Shown piece by piece: positions 8,108 to 19,100 of a DNA stretch of 49,356 bases (its first letter is position 1; every line of letters begins with the position of its first letter). The notes below the pieces were generated by a model. The model ran no database searches, was not told the origin of the DNA, and saw only the letters and a list, made by a program, of their open reading frames with translations. Source of the stretch: Marinilabiliales bacterium (lineage in GTDB: Bacteria > Bacteroidota > Bacteroidia > Bacteroidales > ML635J-15); NCBI GenBank assembly GCA_002869385.1, contig PKTB01000020.1:1-49356 (forward strand). Direction: 5' to 3'. The position numbers and the translations under genes were made by a program.

Positions 8108-9076
8108 ATGAGAAATATCGCAGTAATAGCAGGTGGATATACAAGCGAAAGACATATTAGTCTAAATTCAGCTAAACAAATATTAGCAAGTATAAATAAA
8201 GAAAAATACGCTGCTTATATGGTTGATGTAAGAAAAGATGGTTTCTTTTGTCAGCTTGAAAACGAAGAAATCCGTGTTGATATTAACGATTTCTCATTTA
8301 TAACAAATAATCAAAAAGTAAAAATTGACTTTGCGTATATTACTTTACACGGTACTCCGGGAGAAGATGGTAAAGTACAAGCTATGCTAGACCTTATTGG
8401 AATACCTTATTCTGCATCTGACCATATTTCATCTGTAACAACATTTGATAAAGTATTATGTAAGAAAGCTTTATCAGGAGCTAGTGTTTACATGGCAAAA
8501 TCAGTAGTTATTAAGGGAGAAACTCCTTTTTCTGTTGATCAAATAACTAATTATGTAGGATTACCTTGCTTTGTAAAACCAAATACTGCCGGATCAAGTT
8601 ACGGAGTAACAAAAGTGTATAAGGCAGATGAGTTTATTGAAGCCGTTAACCTGGCCCGTACTGAAGACACAACTGTAATTGTTGAAGAATTTATCGATGG
8701 TGTAGAAGTTTCATGTGGCATACTTAAAACTAAAAATAACGAATATGTATTTCCTGTGACAGAAATTGCCACAAAAAACGACTATTTTGATACTGATGCT
8801 AAGTATGACCCAACGCTAACTGATGAGATTACTCCGGAAAGAATCAGTGATGAAGAAACAAAACAAGTTCAGAATTTTTGCTCACACATTTATGATAAAT
8901 TAGACTGTAAGGGGATTGTTAGAATTGACTTTATAATCCAAAACGGAAAACCTTACTTTCTCGAAGTAAATTCAATGCCTGGTATGAGTGCTGAAAGTAT
9001 TGTTCCAAAACAAATTCGCACAATGGGTAAAGAACTTGGTGACTTTATAACTGAAATCGTTGAGGACTGTTTTTAA
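8108..9076 (+). CDS. ddl: D-alanine--D-alanine ligase
   Basis: A 322-residue ATP-grasp ligase making the D-Ala-D-Ala dipeptide for peptidoglycan. Features in order are an N-terminal AVIAGGYTSERHISLNSA, LHGTPGEDGKVQAMLDLIGI (substrate-binding N-domain), KPNTAGSSYGV (omega/ATP region), VEEFIDGVEVSCG, and the Mg2+-binding RIDFI...FLEVNSMPGMS end. It lies 22 bp after the transglycosylase and shares the wall-building theme of this operon. Its last 4 bp overlap the end of the convergent MtfA-like gene. Confidence 0.93.
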   Translation: MRNIAVIAGGYTSERHISLNSAKQILASINKEKYAAYMVDVRKDGFFCQLENEEIRVDINDFSFITNNQKVKIDFAYITLHGTPGEDGKVQAMLDLIGIPYSASDHISSVTTFDKVLCKKALSGASVYMAKSVVIKGETPFSVDQITNYVGLPCFVKPNTAGSSYGVTKVYKADEFIEAVNLARTEDTTVIVEEFIDGVEVSCGILKTKNNEYVFPVTEIATKNDYFDTDAKYDPTLTDEITPERISDEETKQVQNFCSHIYDKLDCKGIVRIDFIIQNGKPYFLEVNSMPGMSAESIVPKQIRTMGKELGDFITEIVEDCF

Positions 9077-9957
9077 GTCTGAGTTTTACCACAACAATGC
9101 TTAAACTTTTTCCCGCTTCCGCATGGACATGGAGTGTTTCGTCCAATTTCTACATTGTGTTTTCTTAGCTTTTTTGATTTCATATCCTGATCGAAAATCT
9201 CTTCCAAAAGTTTATACAACTCAGTGTGTTTATCTGCCAATAGTTTAGGACGTTCAAAAAAGTACTCGCTAACGACTGAGAAAAACTCCGCCCTATTTGT
9301 TCCTCCATAAGGATTAATATCTGTTTTACCTTCGTACACCTCATCGATTTTTTTATTTATCAGGTCAATCCATGGTATGGCATATTGTTTTTCCAGTAAT
9401 AAAGAAGGTATTCCATCCGTTGCTCCATCAGATTTATCAATCAGATGCACAAATTCGTGAATCGCTGTATTATTTTTATCAGATTCATTTTTAAATCCAT
9501 GTTGCAAAGCTTGTTTAGACAATATCATTTTGCCTTCCATATATCCTGTTCCGACCATTCCTGCAATAAACTTATCGGAACCATTTGTTTCAAACTTCTC
9601 GTTAAATGCCGAAGGATAAACCAAAACCTCATAAATATTTGAATATCTCCAATTATCAAAAGCAAAAATCGGAATTATAGCACTTGATGCAACAAGTAGT
9701 TTGTCTGTAATATTAACTTGCGTTTCGATCCCTGTTATTTTACAATTAAGCAAGAACTCCTGAATTTTAAACTCAAATCTTTTTTTCTCTTCAGCTGAAA
9801 GCGCATTATAAAATGCTACTTCTTGACTTAGTATTATTCTCCACCTAGTTGGAAATGCCTCTTTAGGTATTTTCCACTTATTGTTTTTACCTCTAAAAAC
9901 AAAATAAAGAAAAACAGTAATTACTAATATTGTGATTATGACAAAAGCTATTTCCAT
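9073..9957 (-). CDS. MtfA-like zinc peptidase with C-terminal SEC-C motif
   Basis: A 294-residue protein beginning with one membrane helix (residues 3-21). A DUF980/MtfA-type M90 peptidase core follows, with the zinc motif HEFVHLIDKSDG (about residues 166-177) and the downstream NRAEFFSVVSEYFFE segment supplying the third ligand and catalytic helix. In enterobacteria MtfA is a cytosolic peptidase linked to Mlc and sugar-PTS control. Here the N-terminal anchor and the terminal SEC-C zinc-binding motif GRNTPCPCGSGKKFKHCCG (residues 272-290) differ from E. coli MtfA. The physiological substrate is unknown. Confidence 0.82.
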   Translation of the reverse strand: MEIAFVIITILVITVFLYFVFRGKNNKWKIPKEAFPTRWRIILSQEVAFYNALSAEEKKRFEFKIQEFLLNCKITGIETQVNITDKLLVASSAIIPIFAFDNWRYSNIYEVLVYPSAFNEKFETNGSDKFIAGMVGTGYMEGKMILSKQALQHGFKNESDKNNTAIHEFVHLIDKSDGATDGIPSLLLEKQYAIPWIDLINKKIDEVYEGKTDINPYGGTNRAEFFSVVSEYFFERPKLLADKHTELYKLLEEIFDQDMKSKKLRKHNVEIGRNTPCPCGSGKKFKHCCGKTQT

Positions 9958-10026
9958 AATGGCTTACAAATTCAATAGTTTTACAAAAATAAGAATTTGC
10001 AAATAAAATAATCATTTAATGATCTA

Positions 10027-10208
10027 TTTCGGTGCGCTGCACCTTTTATCAATTCGATTTAAAACTACTATAAATGTTTCGGTGCTCTGCACCTCAACAA
10101 ATTATTCAAAGAAATTCTTTAAAAAATACTTATGTATGAGCAGCAGAGCTGCGAAATATCAATAGTTTACAATATAACGAGTATTTCCAAGGTGCAGAGC
10201 ACCGAAAT
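10027..10208. repeat. Cluster of four short palindromes (REP-like)
   Basis: Four 13-nt hairpins with a constant TTTC/GAAA flank occur in a 258-bp gap. Copy 1 is at 10031-10043 (GGTGC-GCT-GCACC), copy 2 at 10081-10093 (GGTGC-TCT-GCACC), copy 3 inverted at 10140-10152 (GCAGC-AGA-GCTGC) and copy 4 inverted at 10191-10203 (GGTGC-AGA-GCACC). Copies 2 and 4 with their flanks form an inverted pair of about 18 bp. In copy 3 the stem bases change on both sides so that pairing is kept, pointing to selection on the hairpin. No terminator-like T run follows any copy. Confidence 0.7.
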
Positions 10209-10215
10209 ATATCAT

Positions 10216-11223
10216 TTACCCAAACAACCTACCAAAAAGTCCTTTCTTTTTCTTTGGTTTTGATGTATTCATTGCATCTGCATACTTGTCTTTCATAAAA
10301 TCGTGCATACTTTTCGGACGTTCTATTTTTGAACTACAATATGGGCAAGTTTCATTTTCTTTGACGGGATCAAAAGGTGCTGAACAATTTGGACAAGCAA
10401 TTTGTCCTGCAGTAACTTCATTTTTACAACCACACTCAACACACATTACAGACTTTGAACCTTCCGGAACATCTAATTCGGTATTACAAACTACACAATT
10501 CATCTTTTCAATATTTGCATCAGTAATCTCAATCATTTCATCTTCCATTCCTAAATGCCTAAATATTGCCTCTGCCCCGTCGGTACCAAAAGCCTGTGCC
10601 ATTGCTCCAACACTCATTTTAAACATTAGATCCGAGTTTTTCACAACTTCGTATTCTGGATGTAATTGTAAGGCATTCGAATTCATTGAAGTTTCAACAC
10701 CATCCTTTAGAATCTTTATATTTTCATCAATAAAAGTAAAAAAGGCTTCATCAAATGTATATTTAACAACTCCATTCTCTACAGTATATTTTAAATTATC
10801 TGTACTTGTAGCTGGTGGATTAATATAAGCTCTCTCAAAATATTCATCAGTAGCAGTTTCCTCATACATTGCCTTATAAAACTCTAAATAACGTTTTCTA
10901 AATGATGCTTGCTTACCTTTTGGGCCATGTCTTTCCGGGAATAAATCAAACTCCTTCTCGTGTATTAAAACTCTGGTCTTTACAAACTCATCTTTATTCT
11001 TAGCTTTTGCAAATTCTACAGATTTCATATTAAGATTATTGTATTCTACAATCTCCGTATCAGACATACTTCTTTTAGTATAAACATCTGCACTTTCACG
11101 AGTTGCAGCCTCCATATCAAATCACATCCAGCTTCCACAATAATCACAATAAACATACATTGACTTACTTTTGGTAACCTTATTCGCTCCACAAATAGGA
11201 CATTTGGCATTACTTACTAACAT
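10216..11223 (-). CDS. Zinc-ribbon protein of unknown function (in-frame TGA at 11122-11124)
   Basis: Read through one TGA at codon 34, this is a 335-residue protein. It opens with a zinc ribbon (CPICG near residue 8 and CDYCG near residue 27) and has a second ribbon cluster near residues 240-300 (CVVCN, CVECGC, CPNCSAPF, CPYCSS). A helical middle part lies between, and the Lys-rich end is KPKKKKGLFGRLFG. TGA lies in the context CGSWM*FDMEAATRE; GGA is one G-to-T step away. No start codon fits the N-terminal ribbon better than ATG 11223. Four-ribbon cytosolic proteins of this kind are annotated only as hypothetical as far as I know. Confidence 0.65.
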
Positions 11224-11320
11224 ATCTAAGTTTTTATGGTTTAATAATTCAGTTATTCAAAGATATTGGCAAAATACTTCACTACCAATAGGTGATTTTC
11301 CGTAATTTACAAATTTATTC

Positions 11321-11328
11321 TATTTTTG
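11321..11328 (+). promoter_or_regulatory. -7 box upstream of the sugar transferase
   Basis: TATTTTTG matches TAnnTTTG and ends 11 bp before the ATG at 11340, so the 5' leader would be very short. The -33 position holds only a T-rich stretch. Confidence 0.4.
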
Positions 11329-11339
11329 ATTGAAGAATA

Positions 11340-11861
11340 ATGAAATTTTTAGCTGCTATAATATTTATTTTATCTTTTCCTTTATCATTTTTAATCTTCT
11401 TGATTTTAAAGATATTTGGAAAAGGACCTGCAATATTTAAACAAATAAGAATTGGTAAAGACAAAAAAGAGTTCATAATCTATAAATTTAGAACTATGAC
11501 CAATAATAAAGTTACTTTCTTCGGAAAAATACTCCGTAAACTAGGTCTTGATGAATTACCACAACTACTGAATATTATAAAAGGAGAAATGGCTTTTGTT
11601 GGGCCAAGACCATTAACTCAATTTGACATTGACCGGCTTGAGTGGAATGATAAAAGATATATCGACAGATGGAGTGTTAAGCCAGGTATTACAGGTCAAG
11701 CCCAGCTAATTACCATATGTGATAAAAACTTGTCAATTAAAGAAGATTTAGAATATATCAAAAACAAAAGTGTATCTTTAGATATCAAAATAATTCTGAA
11801 ATCTATTATTATCCCAATAATTGGAAAAAGAAAAATGAAAAAAAATGAAAGTACTAGTTAA
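11340..11861 (+). CDS. Sugar-phosphate (undecaprenyl) transferase, short form
   Basis: A 173-residue bacterial sugar transferase that would link a sugar-1-phosphate to undecaprenyl phosphate and so start surface glycan synthesis. It keeps the catalytic core: one N-terminal hairpin membrane segment (residues 1-24), KFRTM near residue 50, DELPQLLNIIKGEMAFVGPRP (split DELPQLLNII and GEMAFVGPRP, about 76-97) and KPGITGQAQ near 118. The usual N-terminal domain with four membrane helices is absent, as in PglC-type minimal enzymes. No other glycan genes adjoin it. It overlaps the GAPDH-like gene by 17 bp. Confidence 0.85.
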   Translation: MKFLAAIIFILSFPLSFLIFLILKIFGKGPAIFKQIRIGKDKKEFIIYKFRTMTNNKVTFFGKILRKLGLDELPQLLNIIKGEMAFVGPRPLTQFDIDRLEWNDKRYIDRWSVKPGITGQAQLITICDKNLSIKEDLEYIKNKSVSLDIKIILKSIIIPIIGKRKMKKNESTS

Positions 11862-12867
11862 TGGAATAGGTAATATCGGTACAACTCTTTTGAGTTTCCT
11901 AATTGAATATAAAGAGAAACTAAATATCGCTGAGCTATATGCACTTAAAAATACAAGTGTCCACCCTTGGCTGATGACAGATCTAGAAAAACTAAGAAAT
12001 AAAGGAGTTGTAATTTGTTCTAAGAAAAATGAAAAAAATTTAATACCATTCGATAATATCTTAAAAAAGATAGATTACATCTTTGATACAACAGCAAATA
12101 CATTTGGATTGGAAAATAAAAAATGGTATTCTGAACTCCCAAATTTAATAGCATGTTCGGCTCAGGGCAGCGAAAAAGGCTTTGGTATCCCATATATGCA
12201 CGGAATTAATAACAATCAAATTTTAAATGAGAAATTTGTACATATTGTATCATGCAATACTCATGCTATTGCCTCACTCATCTAAACTTTTGGAGGCAAT
12301 AATTTAGTTAATTTTATTGATGCTGACTTTGTAATAGTTAGACGATCCGAAGATTTAGGAAATCATCAAAGATTAGTTACAGCAAATGTTGTTTCTCGCC
12401 ACAGAGACCAATTACATTGCACTCATCATGCAAGTGATGCAATTGATCTTTTTAACACCATAGGTCAAAAAATTGATATTACATCTTCAGACATTACCAC
12501 GCCAAGCCAACTAATGCATACTGTACGATTTAATATTAATTTAAAAACTAGCATTACAGAAAACAATATTCAGGAAATGATCAATAATAATCCTATGGTA
12601 TCAGTAAGTTCAAAATTTGACTCAAATACTATTTTTGAATCAGGAAGAAGATATGGATTAAATGGGCGCATATTCTCACATGCAATAATTAACCATAACA
12701 ATATTTTACTTGATGAAACAAGAAAAAATCTAAAGGGCTGGGCATTTATTCCTCAGGAAGGAAATACAATTCTATCTACAATATCAGCATTTATATTACA
12801 AACAAATTGCAATAATAATTCTATAATAAATTATTTAATTAAGAAATCTATAAGTAAGGAATGGTAA
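11845..12867 (+). CDS. Type II (archaeal-like) GAPDH-family dehydrogenase (in-frame TAA at 12283-12285)
   Basis: Across one stop this gene encodes 340 residues. The Rossmann start is VLVNGIGNIGTTLLSFLI (residues 3-20). The catalytic cysteine motif is IVSCNTHAIASLI (Cys near residue 138), as in type II glyceraldehyde-3-phosphate dehydrogenases. It is followed by VRRSEDLGNHQRL, which aligns with the VRRAADP region of that family. TAA at codon 147 falls right after the cysteine helix (ASLI*TFGGNN), and the frame resumes at once with no shift. The true substrate is uncertain: the 17-bp overlap with a sugar transferase suggests a role in glycan precursor metabolism rather than glycolysis. Confidence 0.65.
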
Positions 12868-12868
12868 T

Positions 12869-13477
12869 TTATAAAGTGCCATCATTATACCTTCGTACAA
12901 GATATTCTATTTCTTTATCGTCACCGTTAGCATCGTATTCTTGCTTTAGGCTATTTCCAAACATTAAAGCAAAAGTTTGCCAAAAAACTGCTGTAACACT
13001 CCCTCTAAGTTCATCAACAATTTCGTAGGCTGTAGTTCCACTTTCCCTGTCCATTAATTTTACGAGTAAAACGCCCTGCGAAAGGGTAAACTTTTTTAAC
13101 TTCGGTTTATATTGATCCATTATTTGCTTTTCACGAACATTTAAGTATTTACGTCTTTGCTCATCATCACTAAACATTCCTAGAGTATCATCAATATTTT
13201 GGTAAACCATTGAAATTTCAACAGCATATGGATATACCTTTATGAAATTACGTACAAGCTTCTCATACCGTCTTCTCTCTCTATTTGTTTTACGTTCCGG
13301 GTGAGGATAGACATTAACTTCAGGATAAAAATACAAAGCATCAGGAGTATTATCAATTAAAGAATCTATATTTAAAAACTTCTGATAATAAAGAGGTAAT
13401 TTAAACTTTTGTGCTTTTGCTTCATTTGCAAAAACAAACAAAACTATAAATGCTAATATGTAAAGTAACTTCCTCAT
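12869..13477 (-). CDS. DUF4294 family exported protein
   Basis: A 202-residue protein with a signal peptide (1-22). Then come the DUF4294 hallmarks: VYPHPERKTNRERRRYEKLV near residue 55, VYPYA near 80, a long middle helix with LNVREKQIMDQYKPKLKKF, and GVLLVKLMDRESGTTAYEIV (split KLMDRESGTTAY) near 145. DUF4294 is a Bacteroidota-specific periplasmic family of unknown function. It ends one base from the convergent GAPDH-like gene, with no room for a terminator between them. Confidence 0.8.
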   Translation of the reverse strand: MRKLLYILAFIVLFVFANEAKAQKFKLPLYYQKFLNIDSLIDNTPDALYFYPEVNVYPHPERKTNRERRRYEKLVRNFIKVYPYAVEISMVYQNIDDTLGMFSDDEQRRKYLNVREKQIMDQYKPKLKKFTLSQGVLLVKLMDRESGTTAYEIVDELRGSVTAVFWQTFALMFGNSLKQEYDANGDDKEIEYLVRRYNDGTL

Positions 13478-13559
13478 TTCTCTTAAAACAATTTTTTCAT
13501 CACAAGGTTTTATCTAAATTATTTTTTAGTTTTACATTCAATTTTTATACCACAAAATA

Positions 13560-14435
13560 ATGGAAAGGAAAAATATTACAAGCTGGCTGATATTATTTTT
13601 GCTGGCTTTAATATGGGGAGGCTCTTATATCCTTATGAAACAAGGATTACGAACATTCAACTTTTGGCAGGTTTCATCGATAAGAATGTTAAGCGCATTT
13701 ATATTTTTACTACCATTTGGAATTAGAAATTTAAAAAAATTAAACAAAAAGACTATCCTTCCAATAATAATTGTAGCATTTATAGGTAATCTAATTCCAT
13801 CATGGCTATACCCATTAGGACAAACTCAGGTTGATAGTAATTTAGCCGGAGTTCTAAATTCATTAGTCCCTGTATTTGTATTAATTTTAGGCCTACTATT
13901 CTTCAAGAAAAAAACCGGCATTTTACAAATTATTGGTGTAATTACCGGACTAACCGGTGCAGCAATGCTTATTACCAAAGATAATCTTTTCCATTTTGGG
14001 CAAATGAATTATTACTCACTATATATAATTTTTGCAACAATACTATATTCGATAAATATTAATCAGGTCAATGTATTTTTACGCTCTTTAAGTGGTTTGG
14101 AAATATCATCATTAGCATTTATTTTTATTGGTCCTGTAAGTGCCGGCATACTAATCGGAACCGATTTGTCAAGTGTTACAGAAAGTTCAACTTTTTGGTT
14201 TGATTTAGTATGTATTATTACACTTGGTCTGCTTGGGTCAGCATTAGCTGTATCTTTAGTAAATCAATTAATTACCAGAGCAGGTTCAATGTTTGCAAGT
14301 TCAGTAACTTATATTATTCCTGTTTTTGCCATTATGTGGGGGCTACTCGATGGAGAATCTCTAAATCTTATCCAGATTCTTGCCACATTAGTAATAATGA
14401 TTAGTGTTTATCTGGTTAATAAAAAGCACAAATAA
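13560..14435 (+). CDS. EamA-family (DMT) transporter
   Basis: A 291-residue membrane protein with about ten hydrophobic helices arranged as two EamA repeats (residues 8-140 and 148-286). The first repeat begins with the diagnostic ALIWGGSYILMKQG. Members export metabolites, amino acids or drugs; the substrate cannot be told from sequence. Its stop and the lnt start overlap as TAATG (14433-14437), indicating translational coupling. Confidence 0.85.
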   Translation: MERKNITSWLILFLLALIWGGSYILMKQGLRTFNFWQVSSIRMLSAFIFLLPFGIRNLKKLNKKTILPIIIVAFIGNLIPSWLYPLGQTQVDSNLAGVLNSLVPVFVLILGLLFFKKKTGILQIIGVITGLTGAAMLITKDNLFHFGQMNYYSLYIIFATILYSININQVNVFLRSLSGLEISSLAFIFIGPVSAGILIGTDLSSVTESSTFWFDLVCIITLGLLGSALAVSLVNQLITRAGSMFASSVTYIIPVFAIMWGLLDGESLNLIQILATLVIMISVYLVNKKHK

Positions 14436-16048
14436 TGCGTAAGATTTTAAAAAGCAATATTGTTCTAAGTATTCTTTCAGGATTATTACTTATATTATCT
14501 TGGTCGCAAATTGGAATTGCTTTTTTATCGTTATTTGCTTTTGTGCCACTACTTTATAATTTAGAAAATCATTTAAAATAAGAATCTAAACTTGCATCAA
14601 CATATTTTACTCTCTATAGTTTTCTTACATTTATTATATGGAATGCCGGTACAAGTTGGTGGATTGTTTATGCTACTATACCGGGAGCAATCGCTGCAAT
14701 AGTTTTATCCTCAGTTTTTATGGCCATTGTAATGTATCTGGTTTTTATCAGTTACAAAAATTCAGGAAGACGTATTGGCTATTTAGCATTTGTAAGTTAT
14801 TGGGTAGCTTTTGAGTATTTATTAATGCACAGTCAATTGTCGTGGCCTTGGTTAATTCTCGGAAATTCATTTGCAAATAATATTTCATTGGTTCAATGGT
14901 ATGAGTTTACAGGTCATTATGGTGGCTCCGTGTGGATTCTGGTTACCAACTTACTTATCTTTGAAACCATAAGAATATACAATCTAAAGAAAAAAATAAA
15001 AGCATTTCTAATTGGGTTAGTTCTTTTAATACTTATACCAATCTCATATTCATTAATAAGATTCTTCACTTATAAGGAAACAATTGATCCAATTGAAGTT
15101 GTTATTATTCAGCCCAATATTGACCCATATAAAGAAAAATTCAGCACTCCAATTATGGAGCAAATGAGTATCATTACAGGATGTGTTAATGATAGTAAAA
15201 TTGATAATCCCGATTATTTTATTGCACCTGAGACTGCTATCCCAAACGGTTTCTTTGAGGAAAAGGTTAAAGATGAACTTGCCATACAATATCTTTTAGA
15301 ATTTCTTAAAGACTATCCCGAATCACAGTTTATTATTGGTGCAACCACAAGAATTGAGTATTCAAATCCGAAAGATTTTACCGAAACATGTCATAAAAAC
15401 GACAAAAATAAAACTGCATTCGACATTTTTAATTCTTCAATGCAAATATCTCCGGATTCTACTATTCTTTTTTATCATAAAAGCAGGCTTGTTCCAGGTG
15501 TAGAAACAATGCCTTTCCCCAAAATTACTCATTTTTTTACCGGTATGATAACTGATTTGGGAGGAATAAACGGAACGCATGGGGTACAAGAAGAAAGAGA
15601 ATTTTTTTCAAATATAAATAACAATTTTACTCCTGGTGTGGCAATTTGTTACGAATCCGTTTATGGCGAATTTATGAGTGAATTTGTTCAGGCAGGTGCT
15701 AATGTTTTGTTTATAATAACAAACGATGGATGGTGGAAAGACACTCCCGGACACAGACAACATATGAGTTATGCAAAACTTCGCGCTGTAGAGACCAGGC
15801 GGTCAATTGCCCGGTCAGCAAATACTGGCATTAGCTGTACAATTGACCAAAGAGGTGTTGTAACCGACCAGCTAGGTTGGTGGAAAAGAGGGATAATATA
15901 TACAACTATTAATGCTAACAGCAAACTGACATTTTATGTAAAATACGGTGACTACATAGCAAGAATGTGTCTTACAATTGCTGTAATCCTGCTAATAGTA
16001 ATTCTTCTGGGTAGACTAATGAAATATCTCAAAAGAAATGAAAATTAA
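14435..16048 (+). CDS. lnt: Apolipoprotein N-acyltransferase (in-frame TAA at 14579-14581)
   Basis: Read from ATG 14435 through a TAA at codon 49, this is a 537-residue Lnt of normal length for the phylum. It N-acylates the cysteine of diacylated lipoproteins in the inner membrane. Several membrane helices fill residues 1-215. The nitrilase domain carries the Glu-Lys-Cys triad at APETAIPN (Glu266), KSRLVPG (Lys349) and CYESVYGE (Cys405), and a C-terminal helix re-enters the membrane. The stop sits in a loop after the first helix pair (NHLK*ESKLAS) and GAA is one base away. Without readthrough only an N-terminally truncated protein starting near 14720 could be made. Confidence 0.85.
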
Positions 16049-16172
16049 GTACCCTTCTTGTCTTTATTCATTTTAAATTTCTGATAATAATAATTCCAAC
16101 TATTTTTTTTCTTATTTTTATGGAATTATAGAATCCTAATCATCACTTTATCGAAATTTAAAAACAAGAACT

Positions 16173-19100
16173 ATGAATTCAATGCTGGTAAAACTGACAT
16201 TTTTGTTTACATCACTTATTTTTGTAAACGATTTCTCATTTTTTGATACTAATGACAAAGGGAAAGATAAGTACGACAAACTTTGGGAAAAGGTTGAAAA
16301 GTACGAGGAAGATGCTTTGCCTAAATATGCATTAGAAACTGTCGAAGAGATTTATGATATTGCTGTTTCTGAAAACAATGACAAGCAGATAATTAAAGCA
16401 ACAATCTTTAGAATGAAGTATAACAATATTCTGGAAGAAGAAGGATATTAAAAATCCATCGAAAAACTTGAATCGGAAATCCCGCAGATGACAGGGCCCG
16501 CAAAGTCCATGCTGCATCTGCTATTAGCCACAATGTATTTCGATTATTATAACAACAATTCATATCTGATAAACCAAAGGTCAGTAACATCAAACTTTGA
16601 ATTAGTTGATTTAAAAACCTGGGATAAAACAAAGTTTCAAGATAAAATTATAAAAAATTATTTAGCAGCTTTAAGTGATGACCTTAAAGAAATAGATATT
16701 GAAGATTATAGTGAGTTTATTGATTATGCTGATAAATCAAAAGATAGGTACCCTACCCTTTACGACTTTGTCGCATATACTGCTATAAGTAGATTATCAT
16801 CAAGCTCATATTACAATTATTACTACTATTATGATTACAACAATAATCAGGACAATAAAATTAGCGAAAATGCATATCTTACTAAATCAAGTGACTTTGT
16901 TATGCTTCCTGTTGAAGCGGATTCACTTTCGTACACATATACAGTAGTTAAGATTTATCAGAAATGGTTGGATAACAGATTGGAAGATAAACAAAACTTA
17001 GAGGCACTTATCTACACTGATCTTCTAAGACTAAACTATGTGAAAAATAATCTATCGACTGCAAATAAAGACGAAATTTGGGAAAGTACTTTATTAAATA
17101 TGCATGAAAAGTACTATAAAAACCCTCAATTAGCTATGATTGATTATGAAATAGGTAAATATTACAATCAACTTGGCAGCAAATACAATTTCCTTGACTC
17201 AACTTCGATAAAATATAAAACATATAAAAAGAAAGCACACATATTATTGTCAGAAGTTACAAAACTTTATCCTGATGCTTCATATTATCCGGAATGTAAA
17301 AACCTTATGAACGATATTGAAAGGTTGTACTTCACATTCCAAAATGATAAAATAGTAAGCCCTGCAACTAAGTTCCCTATTAGAATCAGCTATTCCAATA
17401 CCGAAAAAGTCTATATGACAGTTTTAAAATGTGATTATAACAAATTACTAAAAATGGAAAAATACTATTATGATGAAGACTATTATGACGAAGTACTGAA
17501 GATTTCTGAAGTAGTTGTAAAATCAAAGCCAATTGAGTTACCAAAAAGCAGCGACTATAATACTCATTACACAGAATATCTCGTTGATCCTCTTGAAAAA
17601 GGTTTTTATATGATCTTTTTACATGCAAAACCTGAATTCAAATTAGATAAAAACTATATTTAAGAAGGAAAATTCTTTGTATCTGAATTAAGTTTAACTA
17701 CTAATAGTGATTATTACTCAAGTTCGGGTTATTATGTTTTTAACAGAATCACAGGTGAACCAGTAAAGAATGCAAAAATAGAAGCTTACAAGCACGAATA
17801 TTCTTACATAAAAAGACAATATGTTTACAATAAAATATCAACAGAATATACCGATGAAAATGGTTTTGCACCTCTTAAAAAAATCAGTGATGATTATTAT
17901 TATGATTTAAGATTGGATATCAGTAAAGATGATGATTTTATATCTGAAAGCACTTATCTCTACAATTATAATTATGAAGATGATGATGAAGCTGTAACTA
18001 CAGTGAAATTCTTTACAGACAGGGCAATTTATCGTCCTGGGCAAACTATCAACTTTAAAGCTATTTGTATTGAATCAAAAGGTGAAGATGTTAAGCTCCT
18101 AACAAATTACACAACTACTGTATATCTATACGATGTAAACAGTCAGCAAGTTGGTTCATTAAATTTAACAACAAATGAATTTGGAAGCTTTAATGGAACA
18201 TTTAGTATTCCTCTTGATGTTTTAACCGGTAATTTCCGTTTATCTGCTTACGGTGGTAGTCACTATTTTAAAGTTGAAGAATACAAACGTCCAATGTTTG
18301 AGATAGAAATGTTACCTATTGAAGGTGAGTACAGGATAAACGATAGAGTTTATGCCGAAGGTACAGCAATGACTTATGCAGGAACAGCTTTAACAGATGC
18401 AAAAGTTTCATATAAAATCACACGAAACCCTATGTGGTGGGGATACTACAGAGGTGGCAGTTTTACACAAAAAGAAATTGCCTATGGTGAGGTTGATGTT
18501 GACGATCAGGGTAAGTTTAAAATAGGTTTTAAAGCTCTTGCCGAAGATTTTGGTGAAATGAATGATTATATCTATTACTACTATACTGTTCAGGTATCAG
18601 CTACAGATATAAATTGTGAAACACAGTCAAGTTCTACTTTAGTTTATGTTTCTAACAAAAGTCTGACATTATCAAACGACTTTTACGGCAATATTGAAAG
18701 GAGTGAAATCGATAGTATTGCAATTAACACAAACAATATATCTGGAACATTTGTCCCTGCTAATGTAAATATTGAAATCTACAAATTAAATGACCCGGGC
18801 TACCTTCTTGCTAAAAGAAACTGGGAAGTAGTTGATAAGCCTATGTACACCGAAGAAGAGTGGCATTCTCAATATCCGGGATATGAATTTCTACATGAGA
18901 CAGATTATAAAAATTGGTCCAATGGAGACAAAGTTTATACTAATTATATTAATACTGAAAACGATAAAAAACTCGCACTAAAAGATGCTGCAAATTGGGA
19001 TCCGGGAGTTTATAGAATCGTAATGAAATCTAAAGACAAGTGGGGTAATGATATTGAACATAAAAATGAATTTGTATTATTTGATTCTAAAAGTAAGAAA

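Noticed and set aside
10027..10208. CRISPR array
   Set aside because: Copies are only 13-18 bp, in both orientations, with unequal gaps and no cas genes nearby.
10286..10828. 180-residue plus-strand reading frame opposite the zinc-ribbon gene
   Set aside because: Shadow of the real minus-strand gene, with no homology pattern and no start context.
11122..11124. Selenocysteine at the TGA in the zinc-ribbon protein
   Set aside because: The position follows, and is not part of, the CxxC ligands, and I see no SECIS-like hairpin in the bases right after it. The second TGA gene lacks Cys context altogether.
16800..16860. Tyr/Asn-rich tract in A2M as a microsatellite
   Set aside because: Codons are mixed and the tract lies in a coding linker; no simple DNA repeat unit.
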